Positions 1-6,750 of a stretch of DNA of 15,123 nucleotides are shown here, in pieces. The stretch comes from an uncultured Lachnospiraceae bacterium (lineage in GTDB: Bacteria; Bacillota; Clostridia; Lachnospirales; Lachnospiraceae), in assembly GCA_905201915.1 (NCBI GenBank), contig CAJKQE010000051.1, forward strand, positions 1-15,123. Reading direction: 5' to 3'. A program made the position numbers and the translations under genes. Every line of letters begins with the position of its first letter. The stretch's first letter is position 1. A model generated the notes under the pieces. The model searched no databases, had not been told where the DNA came from, and saw only the letters and a list, made by a program, of their open reading frames with translations.

Positions 1-1
1 G

Positions 2-361
2 AAGTATCAGTTATCTCATATAGAAATTGCCATTATTGGATTTTTATATAATAATCCGGAAAAGGATACAGCAGCAGATATTGTGGAAAGACGTATGCTT
101 CCAAAGGGGAATGTATCTGCAGGTGTAGAAACTTTGGTACAAAAGGAGCTTTTGATACGTAGACAAGATCAGGCAGATAGAAGAAAAATTCATTTATCTC
201 TTCTTGAAAAAGCTTTTCCTATTATTAGGGAAATTGATGAAATTAATCAGAACTTCAGAGAACAGATTTTTAAAAATTTTTCAGAAGAAGAATTGAAAAA
301 TTATGAAGCTATGAATGAACTGCTCTTAAAAAATTTGAAAGAGGTTTTAGAAAGGAAATAA
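2..361 (+). CDS. MarR-family transcriptional regulator (5' truncated by window edge)
   Basis: The reading frame is open from base 2 and encodes 119 residues; the true start lies upstream of the window. The visible part reads like the DNA-binding winged helix-turn-helix and C-terminal helix of MarR proteins: a stretch 'LSHIEIAIIGFLYNNPE' followed by a recognition-helix-like region with 'SAGVETLVQKELL', then the wing 'RRQDQADRRKIHLSL', where the D-x-R-D/R-x4-L pattern is typical of the family, and a long acidic/basic dimerisation helix at the end. MarR proteins are usually about 140-150 residues, so only 20-30 residues should be missing. It sits 5 bases before a MATE efflux pump, the classic arrangement in which the regulator represses its own operon until a toxic ligand is bound. 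The ligand cannot be inferred. Confidence 0.87.
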   Translation, partial: KYQLSHIEIAIIGFLYNNPEKDTAADIVERRMLPKGNVSAGVETLVQKELLIRRQDQADRRKIHLSLLEKAFPIIREIDEINQNFREQIFKNFSEEELKNYEAMNELLLKNLKEVLERK

Positions 362-366
362 GAATT

Positions 367-1734
367 ATGGCAAATGATAAGGATTTTTTAGGGAAAGAGC
401 CGGTAGGTAAACTATTGCTAAAATTGGCACTTCCTACAGTAACTGCACAGATTATTAATATGCTCTATAATATCATAGACCGTATTTATATTGGGCATAT
501 TCCTAAAGTGGGCGCTATGGCACTTACAGGAGTAGGGGTGTGTATGCCTTTGATTTTGATTGTAGCGGCATTTGCAGCATTGGTAGGAAACGGTGGTGCA
601 CCAAGAGCTTCTATCTTTATGGGAAAAGGTGATATAAAATCAGCAGAAAAAACGCTGGGTAACTGCTTTTCCCTGCAAATTATGATTTCTATTATATTGA
701 CGATTGTTTTGTTGATTTGGAACAGAGATTTTCTTTTAGCTTTTGGTGCCAGCGAAAACACCATTGAATATGGTGTAAGCTACATGAATATTTATGCTTT
801 AGGAACGATTTTTGTCCAGCTTACTTTAGGACTCAATGCTTTTATTACCGCACAGGGGTTTGCTAAAACAGGTATGTTATCTGTCTTAATCGGTGCAGTT
901 GCAAATATTGTATTAGATCCAATTCTTATTTTTGGATTTGATATGGGAGTACGTGGAGCAGCTTTGGCAACTATTATTTCTCAGGGACTTTCCTGTATAT
1001 GGGTAGTATCTTTTCTTTTTGGAAAGAAAACTTTTTTAAAAATCAAAAAGGAAAATTTGAAATTAAAAAGAGAATTTGTCTTGCCCAGCTTAGCTCTTGG
1101 TTCTTCTGTTTTTATTATGCAGGCAAGCGAGAGTATTATTTTTGTATGTTTTAACTCTTCTTTGTTGAAATATGGAGGAGATATTGCAGTAGGTGCTATG
1201 ACCATTCTTACCAGCGTTATGCAGTTTGCCATGCTTCCTCTGCAGGGATTGGGACAGGGAGCGCAGCCAATTATCAGCTATAATTATGGTGCGCGGAATG
1301 TTGAACGTGTAAAAAAGGCTTTCTGGCTGTTATTAAAAGTAAGTATGGCTTACGCTGTTTTATTATGGGGCGGAGTGATACTGTTTCCACAGGGATTTGC
1401 GAGTCTGTTTACATCAGATACGGCACTTTTAGTATTTACCAAAGATGCACTGCGAATTTATGTGGCAGCGTTGTTTATTTTCGGAATTCAGATGGCATGT
1501 CAGATGACTTTTATGTCTATCGGAAATGCAAAGGCTTCTATTATCGTAGCGGTTATGCGCAAATTTATTCTTTTAATTCCACTGATTTATGTGATGCCTG
1601 TAGTTTTAAAACAGAACCAGACTATGGCAGTTTATATGGCAGAACCTGTGGCAGACATAATTGCCGTGACATTTACCGCAATTTTATTTGCATTCCAGTT
1701 TAAGAAAGCTATGAAGGAAATTTCAAAACAGTAA
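367..1734 (+). CDS. MATE-family multidrug/cation antiporter
   Basis: This 455-residue protein is a polytopic membrane transporter of the MATE (NorM/DinF-like, MatE) family, which exports drugs or metabolites using a Na+ or H+ gradient. Evidence is the N-terminal 'PVGKLLLKLALPTVTAQIINMLYNIIDRIYIGH' region, with the P-T-V-T and N-x-x-D-R-I-Y-I-G pattern typical of this family, the 'GNGGAPRASIFMGKGD' loop, and a second repeat beginning near residue 235 with 'GLGQGAQPIISYNYGARN'. About twelve hydrophobic segments are visible, and the length matches the usual 440-460. The ATG at 367 has AAAGGA at 351-356 (10-base spacing) inside the end of the MarR gene. Co-transcription with that regulator is likely, and a strong hairpin follows the stop codon. 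The substrate is unknown. Confidence 0.95.
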   Translation: MANDKDFLGKEPVGKLLLKLALPTVTAQIINMLYNIIDRIYIGHIPKVGAMALTGVGVCMPLILIVAAFAALVGNGGAPRASIFMGKGDIKSAEKTLGNCFSLQIMISIILTIVLLIWNRDFLLAFGASENTIEYGVSYMNIYALGTIFVQLTLGLNAFITAQGFAKTGMLSVLIGAVANIVLDPILIFGFDMGVRGAALATIISQGLSCIWVVSFLFGKKTFLKIKKENLKLKREFVLPSLALGSSVFIMQASESIIFVCFNSSLLKYGGDIAVGAMTILTSVMQFAMLPLQGLGQGAQPIISYNYGARNVERVKKAFWLLLKVSMAYAVLLWGGVILFPQGFASLFTSDTALLVFTKDALRIYVAALFIFGIQMACQMTFMSIGNAKASIIVAVMRKFILLIPLIYVMPVVLKQNQTMAVYMAEPVADIIAVTFTAILFAFQFKKAMKEISKQ

Positions 1735-1741
1735 AAAGAAG

Positions 1742-1789
1742 GGCAGAGCAGTATGGAAAATTCTATGCTGCTCTGCCTGAATTATTTTT
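1742..1789 (+). terminator. Intrinsic terminator after the MATE gene
   Basis: GGCAGAGCAG at 1742-1751 pairs perfectly with CTGCTCTGCC at 1768-1777. The stem extends five more pairs (TATGG with CTATG, two of them G-U) around a six-base AAAATT loop. A T-rich run at 1784-1789 follows after a short offset. It begins eight bases after the MATE stop codon. The preceding A-rich stretch could let it work weakly in the other direction. Confidence 0.82.
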
Positions 1790-1805
1790 CAATCATCGGT
1801 TTCTA

Positions 1806-1814
1806 TGGTAAAAT
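1806..1814 (+). promoter_or_regulatory. Probable extended -10 promoter for the sigma/anti-sigma pair
   Basis: TG at 1806-1807, one base, then TAAAAT at 1809-1814 forms an extended -10 element, with transcription expected to start near 1821. No good -35 hexamer stands at the normal distance. This is the only promoter-like signal I see between the MATE terminator and the TTG start at 1875. Confidence 0.45.
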
Positions 1815-1874
1815 AAAATGAGATATTTCATTGAAAATTCGTAGTATAAAGATAGAGAAGAAAGGAGGGAGGTT

Positions 1875-2432
1875 TTGGAAGATTTAAAAATTATTGAATT
1901 ATTTTATAAACGTTCGGAGCAGGCAATTATAGAATTGTCCAATAAATACGGCACAATTTGTAAAAAAGTGGCAAATAACATATTAAATAACAGACAGGAT
2001 ACAGAGGAATGTTTAAATGATGCCTATCTGGGAGCATGGAACACCATACCACCGCAAAATCCAAATCCGCTTTTAACATATATTTGTCGTATTGTTCGGA
2101 ATTTAGCGATTAAAAGGTATCATACAAATACTGCTGCAAAACGAAATAGTATCTATGATATTGCGCTGGATGAATTGGAGAATTGTTTTCCGTCTGTGCA
2201 TACAGTGGAAACGGAATGGGAAGCCAAGGAAATTACAGAAAGCATTAACCGATTTCTTGCCTGTCTAGAGGAAGACAACCGTATCATGTTTGTGCAGCGC
2301 TATTGGTATTCGTCTTCTATCACAGAACTTGCAGAGCTTTTTCATACGAGTAAGCATAATGTATCTGTTCGGCTTTCCAGAATACGTGCAAAATTGCGAA
2401 AACACTTAATAAAGGAAGGTGTATTTCTATGA
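1875..2432 (+). CDS. ECF-like sigma-70 family RNA polymerase sigma factor
   Basis: The protein is 185 residues, the size of extracytoplasmic-function sigma factors, which redirect RNA polymerase to a stress or envelope regulon. Region 2 spans about residues 19-85: 'NNRQDTEECLNDAYLGAWN' is the core-binding/-10 recognition helix, followed by 'TYICRIVRNLAIKRY'. Region 4 spans about 122-179, with a helix-turn-helix 'SSITELAELFHTSKHNVSVRL' that recognises the -35 element. The start is the TTG at 1875: AAAGGAGG at 1861-1868 lies six bases upstream and no ATG fits. The stop overlaps the ATG of the next gene (ATGA), so the two are translationally coupled, as expected for a sigma factor and its membrane anti-sigma factor. 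The inducing signal and target promoters are not visible. Confidence 0.9.
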   Translation: MEDLKIIELFYKRSEQAIIELSNKYGTICKKVANNILNNRQDTEECLNDAYLGAWNTIPPQNPNPLLTYICRIVRNLAIKRYHTNTAAKRNSIYDIALDELENCFPSVHTVETEWEAKEITESINRFLACLEEDNRIMFVQRYWYSSSITELAELFHTSKHNVSVRLSRIRAKLRKHLIKEGVFL

Positions 2433-3109
2433 GGAGAGAGAAAATTTCTGAAATTATCAGTGATATAAATTCTGAATATATAGAAGAAGCGGCGGTATAT
2501 ACCGGAAAGAAAAAAAGGCAAGGGCGTTATGTTTGGCTAAAATGGAGTGTTGCTGTTGCAAGTATTGTATTGATTGTATTTTTAGGGACAGCAATTTTAG
2601 GGTGTACATACACCGTTACATTAGAGAATGGAGATACGATAAAATTTGTAAAAAATAAGTCTTCGGGAAATAGTGTCGAAGGAAAAATAGAGTGTGATAC
2701 AAGAGATTTAACAGAAGAAGAAATTCAACAGCTTTTTCATGATTTACCTGTTGAAGCCTATGGATTGTTTGATGTTGACAATCATCAATTATTCCTTTTA
2801 AAGGGAATGATAGGTGACGTAAGACTTTATATAACTACGATAGACTCCTTATTTGACGATGTAGAAAACATGGGATATACAAATACTTCTATTATAGAGG
2901 GAATTTCTGTTCATGGAGGTTATTTTTATCGTAGAGAAGAAAATTTGGAGGTTGTTTGCAATGCCGGTTTTACTATGGGGAACAGTACAGTATATCTGGA
3001 ATGTACAGAGGAATATAAAAATGCAAAGGCAGCAAGAAATCAGATTGCACAAGCTGTTTATAATTTAATTGAAAACGGAGAAATTAATCTGGAACAAATT
3101 GTAAAATAG
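2429..3109 (+). CDS. Single-pass membrane protein, probable anti-sigma factor
   Basis: I recognise no named family in this 226-residue protein. It has a short N-terminal cytoplasmic part (residues 1-36, ending in a basic KKKRQGR stretch), one clear membrane segment at about 37-58, and an extracytoplasmic domain of roughly 165 residues. The ATGA overlap with the upstream ECF-like sigma gene, and the topology (short cytoplasmic region that would hold the sigma factor, one membrane helix, external sensor), are the reasons for calling it an anti-sigma factor. No zinc-binding HxxxCxxC anti-sigma motif is present in the N-terminal part, so binding to the sigma factor is inferred from context only. 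Cys59 follows 'AILG', which mimics a lipobox, but the 36-residue cytoplasmic leader argues against a lipoprotein. The external domain is acidic and rich in beta-prone residues. Confidence 0.75.
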   Translation: MRREKISEIISDINSEYIEEAAVYTGKKKRQGRYVWLKWSVAVASIVLIVFLGTAILGCTYTVTLENGDTIKFVKNKSSGNSVEGKIECDTRDLTEEEIQQLFHDLPVEAYGLFDVDNHQLFLLKGMIGDVRLYITTIDSLFDDVENMGYTNTSIIEGISVHGGYFYRREENLEVVCNAGFTMGNSTVYLECTEEYKNAKAARNQIAQAVYNLIENGEINLEQIVK

Positions 3110-3152
3110 TCTTATACTTTAATTAAAGAAAAAACTTGGAAAGGGGAAAACA

Positions 3153-4265
3153 ATGCAGTATAAAACATTTAAAGATGAAATCCAATTATCCAGACTGGGT
3201 ATGGGTGTGATGCGCCTTCCAATATCAGAGGGAAATGAAGCAAAGATTGATTACGAGAAAGCAGAGAAGCTTATTTCTCACTGTATGGAGCAGGGCATTA
3301 ATTACTATGATACAGCTTATATCTATCATGGAGGAAAGTCTGAAGAATTTTTAGGAAAGGCTTTAGCAAAATATCCACGGGATAGTTTTTACGTGGCAGA
3401 TAAGTATAATTTTCAAGCACAGCCTGATTATTGCAAACAATTTCAGGAGCAATTAGTAAGGCTTAATATGGATAGAATAGATTTCTATCTGCTTCATGGA
3501 CTTCAGGATACTTTTGCAGAAGAAATGATTGGAAATGGATGTATTTCTTATTTTGATCAGATGAAAAAAGACGGAAAAATCAAATATCTGGGATTTTCTT
3601 TTCATGGAACAGCAGAACTTCTTAAAAAACTTTTAAAGTTATATTCTTGGGATTTTGTGCAAATTCAGTTTAATTATTATGATTGGTATTTCACAGATGC
3701 AAAAGAGCTGTATGAAATTTTGGAGCAGGCTCAAATTCCGGTTATGGTAATGGAACCTGTACACGGAGGTCTTTTAGCAAATCTTACAGAAAAAGCAGCG
3801 GATAAATTAAAATCAATGAATTCTGAGCTCTCTTTAGCATCATGGGCTATGCGATGGGTAATGGGGTACGATAACATTCAGGTAGTTTTAAGCGGAATGT
3901 CAGACGATATTCAGGTTTATGATAATATTAAAACATTTTCAGAGGCAGTTCCATTGACTGATGAAGAAAAGGAACAGATTAAAGAGGCAGCAGAAATGCA
4001 GAAAGCCATAATTACAGTTCCATGTACAGAATGTAGATATTGTACACCTAATTGCCCTCAAGGATTGGATATTCCATTTTTGTTGGAGAGTTATAATAAA
4101 GCAAAAGTCGGTGGTGTATGGAGAATTCGCCATTTAAAGCAAATGCCGGAAGAAAAAAGTCCAGCAGCTTGTATTGGATGTAAAGCCTGTACAAAACATT
4201 GTCCTCAGGGATTTGAAATTCCGAAGTACATAAAAGAGTTGGATGAAATGTTGAGTACTTTATAG
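3153..4265 (+). CDS. Aldo/keto reductase with C-terminal double 4Fe-4S domain
   Basis: This is a 370-residue oxidoreductase. The N-terminal (beta/alpha)8 barrel carries the aldo/keto reductase signature 'LGMGVMRLP' (residues 15-23) and a plausible catalytic tetrad Asp53, Tyr58 (in DTAYIY), Lys84 (DKYN) and His115 (LLHGL). The C-terminus has two ferredoxin-like cysteine clusters, Cys291/294/297/301 and Cys340/343/346/350, each C-x2-C-x2-C-x3-C-P, which would bind 4Fe-4S centres. This architecture is common in anaerobic Firmicutes and suggests electron transfer between NAD(P)H, a carbonyl or related substrate, and a ferredoxin-type partner; the substrate is not known. The ATG at 3153 has GGAAAGGGG just upstream. 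The 43-base gap to the anti-sigma gene contains a 12-base palindrome (CTTTAATTAAAG, 3117-3128) but no clear terminator, so read-through from the sigma operon is possible. Confidence 0.92.
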   Translation: MQYKTFKDEIQLSRLGMGVMRLPISEGNEAKIDYEKAEKLISHCMEQGINYYDTAYIYHGGKSEEFLGKALAKYPRDSFYVADKYNFQAQPDYCKQFQEQLVRLNMDRIDFYLLHGLQDTFAEEMIGNGCISYFDQMKKDGKIKYLGFSFHGTAELLKKLLKLYSWDFVQIQFNYYDWYFTDAKELYEILEQAQIPVMVMEPVHGGLLANLTEKAADKLKSMNSELSLASWAMRWVMGYDNIQVVLSGMSDDIQVYDNIKTFSEAVPLTDEEKEQIKEAAEMQKAIITVPCTECRYCTPNCPQGLDIPFLLESYNKAKVGGVWRIRHLKQMPEEKSPAACIGCKACTKHCPQGFEIPKYIKELDEMLSTL

Positions 4266-4317
4266 AATAAAAGAAAATAACATAATAGAGATATCTTAAA
4301 ATATGGGAGGTACTTGC

Positions 4318-4713
4318 ATGAATTTTACGGATGAGAAAGATTATATTATGCGTATGATTAAAGAAATGGTAAGTGTATTGTTTTCCTTAGCATTGGGGAA
4401 AAAATATACTTCTGTTGAATTGGAAAATGAAAATAAATTTCAAGTATCTGGAAGACCATTAAAAGATTTCAAAGCGATGATTGATTGTGGGCAGATTAAT
4501 GAAGCGGAAAATATTCTCTTAGATGAAATGGATTATGCAAATGAAGAGGATGTGATAACTGCTGCACTTTTTTATCAGTATTTATGCGAGAAAGAAGAAA
4601 GTTTTTTGCAGGAACATCAATATTCAAAAGAGGAAGTACTTTTTGGAGCGAAAGATTTATTAGAGAAATCCGGATATCATGATTTGCTTGAAATTTTGCA
4701 AGAAAAGATATAG
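4318..4713 (+). CDS. Small acidic protein, DUF6483-like
   Basis: The 131-residue product is soluble and acidic, with no signal peptide or membrane segment. The opening 'DEKDYIMRMIKEMVSVLFSLALGKK' resembles the DUF6483 family, small Firmicute proteins of unknown function; I make this match from memory of the family pattern. The rest is mostly helical and includes 'NEAENILLDEMDYANEEDV', which looks like a TPR-like or helical-bundle segment. The start is taken at ATG 4318 rather than the in-frame ATG at 4303, because GGGAGGT at 4305-4311 then sits six bases upstream as a proper ribosome binding site; starting at 4303 would put that site inside the gene. A terminator follows 25 bases after the stop. 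No functional link to the neighbouring aldo/keto reductase is evident. Confidence 0.82.
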   Translation: MNFTDEKDYIMRMIKEMVSVLFSLALGKKYTSVELENENKFQVSGRPLKDFKAMIDCGQINEAENILLDEMDYANEEDVITAALFYQYLCEKEESFLQEHQYSKEEVLFGAKDLLEKSGYHDLLEILQEKI

Positions 4714-4738
4714 TTTACAATAAAAATATTATGTAAAT

Positions 4739-4781
4739 AAAAAGCAAGAATGGAAAAAATATTGTTCCATTTTTGCTTTTT
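4739..4781 (+). terminator. Intrinsic terminator, A-tract/T-tract hairpin
   Basis: The arms at 4739-4755 and 4765-4781 form a 17-pair stem with one G-T wobble and a nine-base loop. The outer pairs are A5 against T5, so the hairpin carries its own T-tract at the 3' end and an A-tract at the 5' end, the layout of an intrinsic terminator usable from either side. It ends the DUF6483-like transcript. Its right arm overlaps the promoter of the next gene. Confidence 0.82.
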
Positions 4782-4791
4782 CTGCTATAAT
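4762..4791 (+). promoter_or_regulatory. Promoter of the vanR-like gene
   Basis: TATAAT at 4786-4791 is preceded by TG at 4783-4784 (extended -10). TTGTTC at 4762-4767 is a possible -35 with an 18-base spacer. Transcription should begin near 4797-4799, leaving a leader of only about ten bases whose first bases form the ribosome binding site GGGAGG (4797-4802). The spacer lies within the right arm of the upstream terminator. Confidence 0.75.
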
Positions 4792-4807
4792 GGGTTGGGA
4801 GGCAGAT

Positions 4808-5503
4808 ATGAAAGAAAAAATATTAATTGTAGATGATGAAAAAGAAATTGCGGATTTAGTTGAATTATATCTGCAAAGTGAGGATTTTCTGGTATATAAA
4901 TTTTATGACGCAGAAGATGCATGGGAATTTATGGAAAAAGAAGAACTAGACTTAGCCCTTTTGGATATTATGATGCCTAAGATTTCAGGTCTGGAGTTGT
5001 GTAAAAGAATACGCGAAAAGTATAATTATCCTATTATCATGCTGACTGCTAAAGGAGCAGAAATTGATAAAATTCAAGGTTTGACTTTAGGAGCAGATGA
5101 TTATATTACCAAGCCTTTTCAGCCTCTTGAAGTAGTGGCAAGAGTAAAAGCACAGCTACGCAGATATAAGCGTTATAATACAGGGATAGTGAAAACAGAA
5201 GATATTTTAGAGCATAAAGGATTGGTCTTGAATAAAAAAACGCATGAATGCTTTTTAAATGAACGTTTGTTATCCCTTACACCCACAGAGTTTTCTATTT
5301 TGGCCATTTTATGTGAGCAAAAAGGAAATGTAGTCAGTGCGGAAGAGTTGTTCCATCAAATCTGGAAAGATGAATATTACAGCAAAAGTAATAATACTAT
5401 CACCGTACATATTCGCCATTTAAGAGAAAAAATGGAGGACTCTTTTGACAATCCAAAGTATATTAAAACAGTATGGGGGTGTGGCTATAAAATTGAGAAA
5501 TGA
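4808..5503 (+). CDS. vanR-like: VanR-like response regulator (OmpR/PhoB family)
   Basis: This 231-residue protein has an N-terminal receiver domain with acidic residues Asp9/Asp10, the phospho-acceptor Asp53 in 'LLDIMMP', Thr80 and Lys102 ('DDYITKPF'), followed by an OmpR-type winged helix ('SLTPTEFSILAILCE', 'SKSNNTITVHIRHLREKM', 'TVWGCGYKIEK'). Several stretches match what I remember of enterococcal VanR nearly word for word, so it belongs to the VanR clade, activators of glycopeptide-resistance or cell-wall genes. The start is ATG 4808 with GGGAGG five bases upstream; the in-frame ATG at 4790 lies inside the -10 element and cannot be translated from this promoter. The gene overlaps the kinase gene by 23 bases. 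No D-Ala-D-Lac or D-Ala-D-Ser ligase genes are in the window, so the target may be the downstream carboxypeptidase or genes elsewhere. Confidence 0.93.
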   Translation: MKEKILIVDDEKEIADLVELYLQSEDFLVYKFYDAEDAWEFMEKEELDLALLDIMMPKISGLELCKRIREKYNYPIIMLTAKGAEIDKIQGLTLGADDYITKPFQPLEVVARVKAQLRRYKRYNTGIVKTEDILEHKGLVLNKKTHECFLNERLLSLTPTEFSILAILCEQKGNVVSAEELFHQIWKDEYYSKSNNTITVHIRHLREKMEDSFDNPKYIKTVWGCGYKIEK

Positions 5504-6647
5504 GAAGAAAAATATTTATAAAATTATTAAAGTTATCCTTTTAATTCTGCTGTTTCTTTTAGGGATTTTTGGAGTTTTATATTTATTTGATACTGTTTTT
5601 AATGGAATGTTTTTAGATTGGATCAGCAATCATTTTGCTCATGAGGAGAGTACAGGATGGTATGATGGAGAACAAAAAGTTCAATATATTTATGAGCGCG
5701 TTGATTGGCAGGCATTAAAAACGGTGGCTGTTATTTCCTTTGTTTTTTTAGCCTGTATAATTGGAGTATGTGTGTATCTTATTTTGCATTTTTCTCTGAA
5801 AAAGCAACAGAAAAAGTTGATTTCTAAGACTGCGGAAATGATACATGACTATATGAAAAAAGAATGTGATGTATCAGAAGTTTTCCCACAGGAATTTTCA
5901 GAAATCAGTACACAGCTGGTGCAGATAAAAGCAGATATGGAAAGAAAAGAACAGTATCTGAAAATGGAAACACAGAAGAAAAATGATTTAATTACCTATT
6001 TGGCACATGATTTAAAAACACCACTCACTTCTGTTATGGGATATTTGAATTTACTGGAAGACGCACCGGATATGCCTCTTGCTCAGCGTGAAAAATATAC
6101 TCATATAGCCAGAAAAAAGGCAGAACGTTTAGACAGTCTTATTCAGGAATTTTTTGAAATCACACGTTATAATTTGCAGAATATTACACTGGAAAAAGAG
6201 AATATTGATTTATATTATATGTTCATGCAGATGAAGGAAGAGTTTTATCCTGTTCTGGCACAAAAGGGAAACAAAATAGAGTTGAAAATGCCGGAAGACT
6301 TACAGGTTTATGGGGATGCGGATAAGCTTGCCAGAGTATTTAATAATATTATTCGAAATGCTGTTGCTTATAGTTATTCATCTTCCGTTATTACTATCGA
6401 GGGACAGAAATCTTCAGATGGAGTAAATCTTTTCTTTCGAAATCAGGGAAAAACAATTCCGAAAGAAAAGCTTGCCAGAGTATTTCAGAAATTTTTCCGA
6501 ATTGATGAAGCACGTAGCACAGATAGTGCAGGCGCAGGTCTTGGACTTGCTATTGCAAAAGAAATTGTGGAACTTCACGGCGGAAGGATATCTGCTGTAA
6601 GTGAACAGGAGGAAACCGTTTTTCAGATTGTACTTCCGGAAAATTAA
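5481..6647 (+). CDS. vanS-like: VanS-like sensor histidine kinase
   Basis: The 388-residue membrane kinase has two transmembrane segments (about residues 14-38 and 81-104) around a short external loop of some 42 residues. A linker and dimerisation helix with His176 in 'AHDLKTPLTSVMGYLNLL' follow, then a catalytic ATPase domain with N-box 'NNIIRNA' (288-294) and G-box 'GAGLGLA' (351-357). The 'EDAPDMP' and 'EFFEITRYNLQ' stretches closely resemble VanS. The GTG at 5481 is chosen because the VanS family starts at the equivalent site, with a 23-base overlap of the regulator gene. A TTG at 5445 is the alternative: it has a better ribosome site (GGAGG at 5434-5438) and would add 12 residues. VanS-type kinases phosphorylate or dephosphorylate VanR in response to glycopeptides or envelope state; the small external loop gives no clue to the ligand here. 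Confidence 0.9.
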   Translation: MAIKLRNEKKNIYKIIKVILLILLFLLGIFGVLYLFDTVFNGMFLDWISNHFAHEESTGWYDGEQKVQYIYERVDWQALKTVAVISFVFLACIIGVCVYLILHFSLKKQQKKLISKTAEMIHDYMKKECDVSEVFPQEFSEISTQLVQIKADMERKEQYLKMETQKKNDLITYLAHDLKTPLTSVMGYLNLLEDAPDMPLAQREKYTHIARKKAERLDSLIQEFFEITRYNLQNITLEKENIDLYYMFMQMKEEFYPVLAQKGNKIELKMPEDLQVYGDADKLARVFNNIIRNAVAYSYSSSVITIEGQKSSDGVNLFFRNQGKTIPKEKLARVFQKFFRIDEARSTDSAGAGLGLAIAKEIVELHGGRISAVSEQEETVFQIVLPEN

Positions 6648-6681
6648 TAAAATCTTAGGATTTTAACAACAGAATATTAAA

Positions 6682-6748
6682 ACACCTTTTCTTTCTTTTT
6701 GGTACAGTAAACTTGTAAAAAGTACAAAAGAAAGAAGGGTGTTTTTTT
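6682..6748 (+). terminator. Hairpin plus T7 run: terminator of the vanRS-like operon that also covers the next ribosome site
   Basis: The arm at 6682-6705 (ACACC, then pyrimidine-rich, ending GGTAC) pairs with 6722-6742 (GTAC, purine-rich, ending GGGTGT) with small bulges, around a loop of about 16 bases. T7 follows at 6742-6748. The structure satisfies the pattern of an intrinsic terminator. The right arm includes the AGAAGGGTG ribosome binding site of the carboxypeptidase gene. A short AT-only stem (TAAAATC/GATTTTA, 6648-6665) lies just after the kinase stop. Confidence 0.65.
6700..6708 (+). promoter_or_regulatory. Possible extended -10 promoter of the carboxypeptidase gene
   Basis: TG, one base, TACAGT at 6703-6708 is an extended -10 match placed inside the left arm and loop boundary of the hairpin. 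Start of transcription would be near 6715, so the resulting mRNA would lack the left arm and leave the ribosome site free. There is no convincing -35. Confidence 0.4.
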
Positions 6749-6750
6749 AT

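Noticed and set aside
1826..1850. TTGAAAATTCGTAGTATAAA looked like an ECF-type (TGAAA...CGTA) or sigma-A promoter upstream of the sigma gene
   Set aside because: The spacing between the -35-like and -10-like parts is only about 3-8 bases, far too short for either promoter class.
3117..3128. 12-base palindrome CTTTAATTAAAG before the aldo/keto reductase gene
   Set aside because: It is AT-only apart from its end pair, short, and not followed by a T-tract; expected by chance in AT-rich DNA.
4303..4317. ATG at 4303 as start of the DUF6483-like gene
   Set aside because: Its first codons are the ribosome binding site GGGAGGT for the ATG at 4318.
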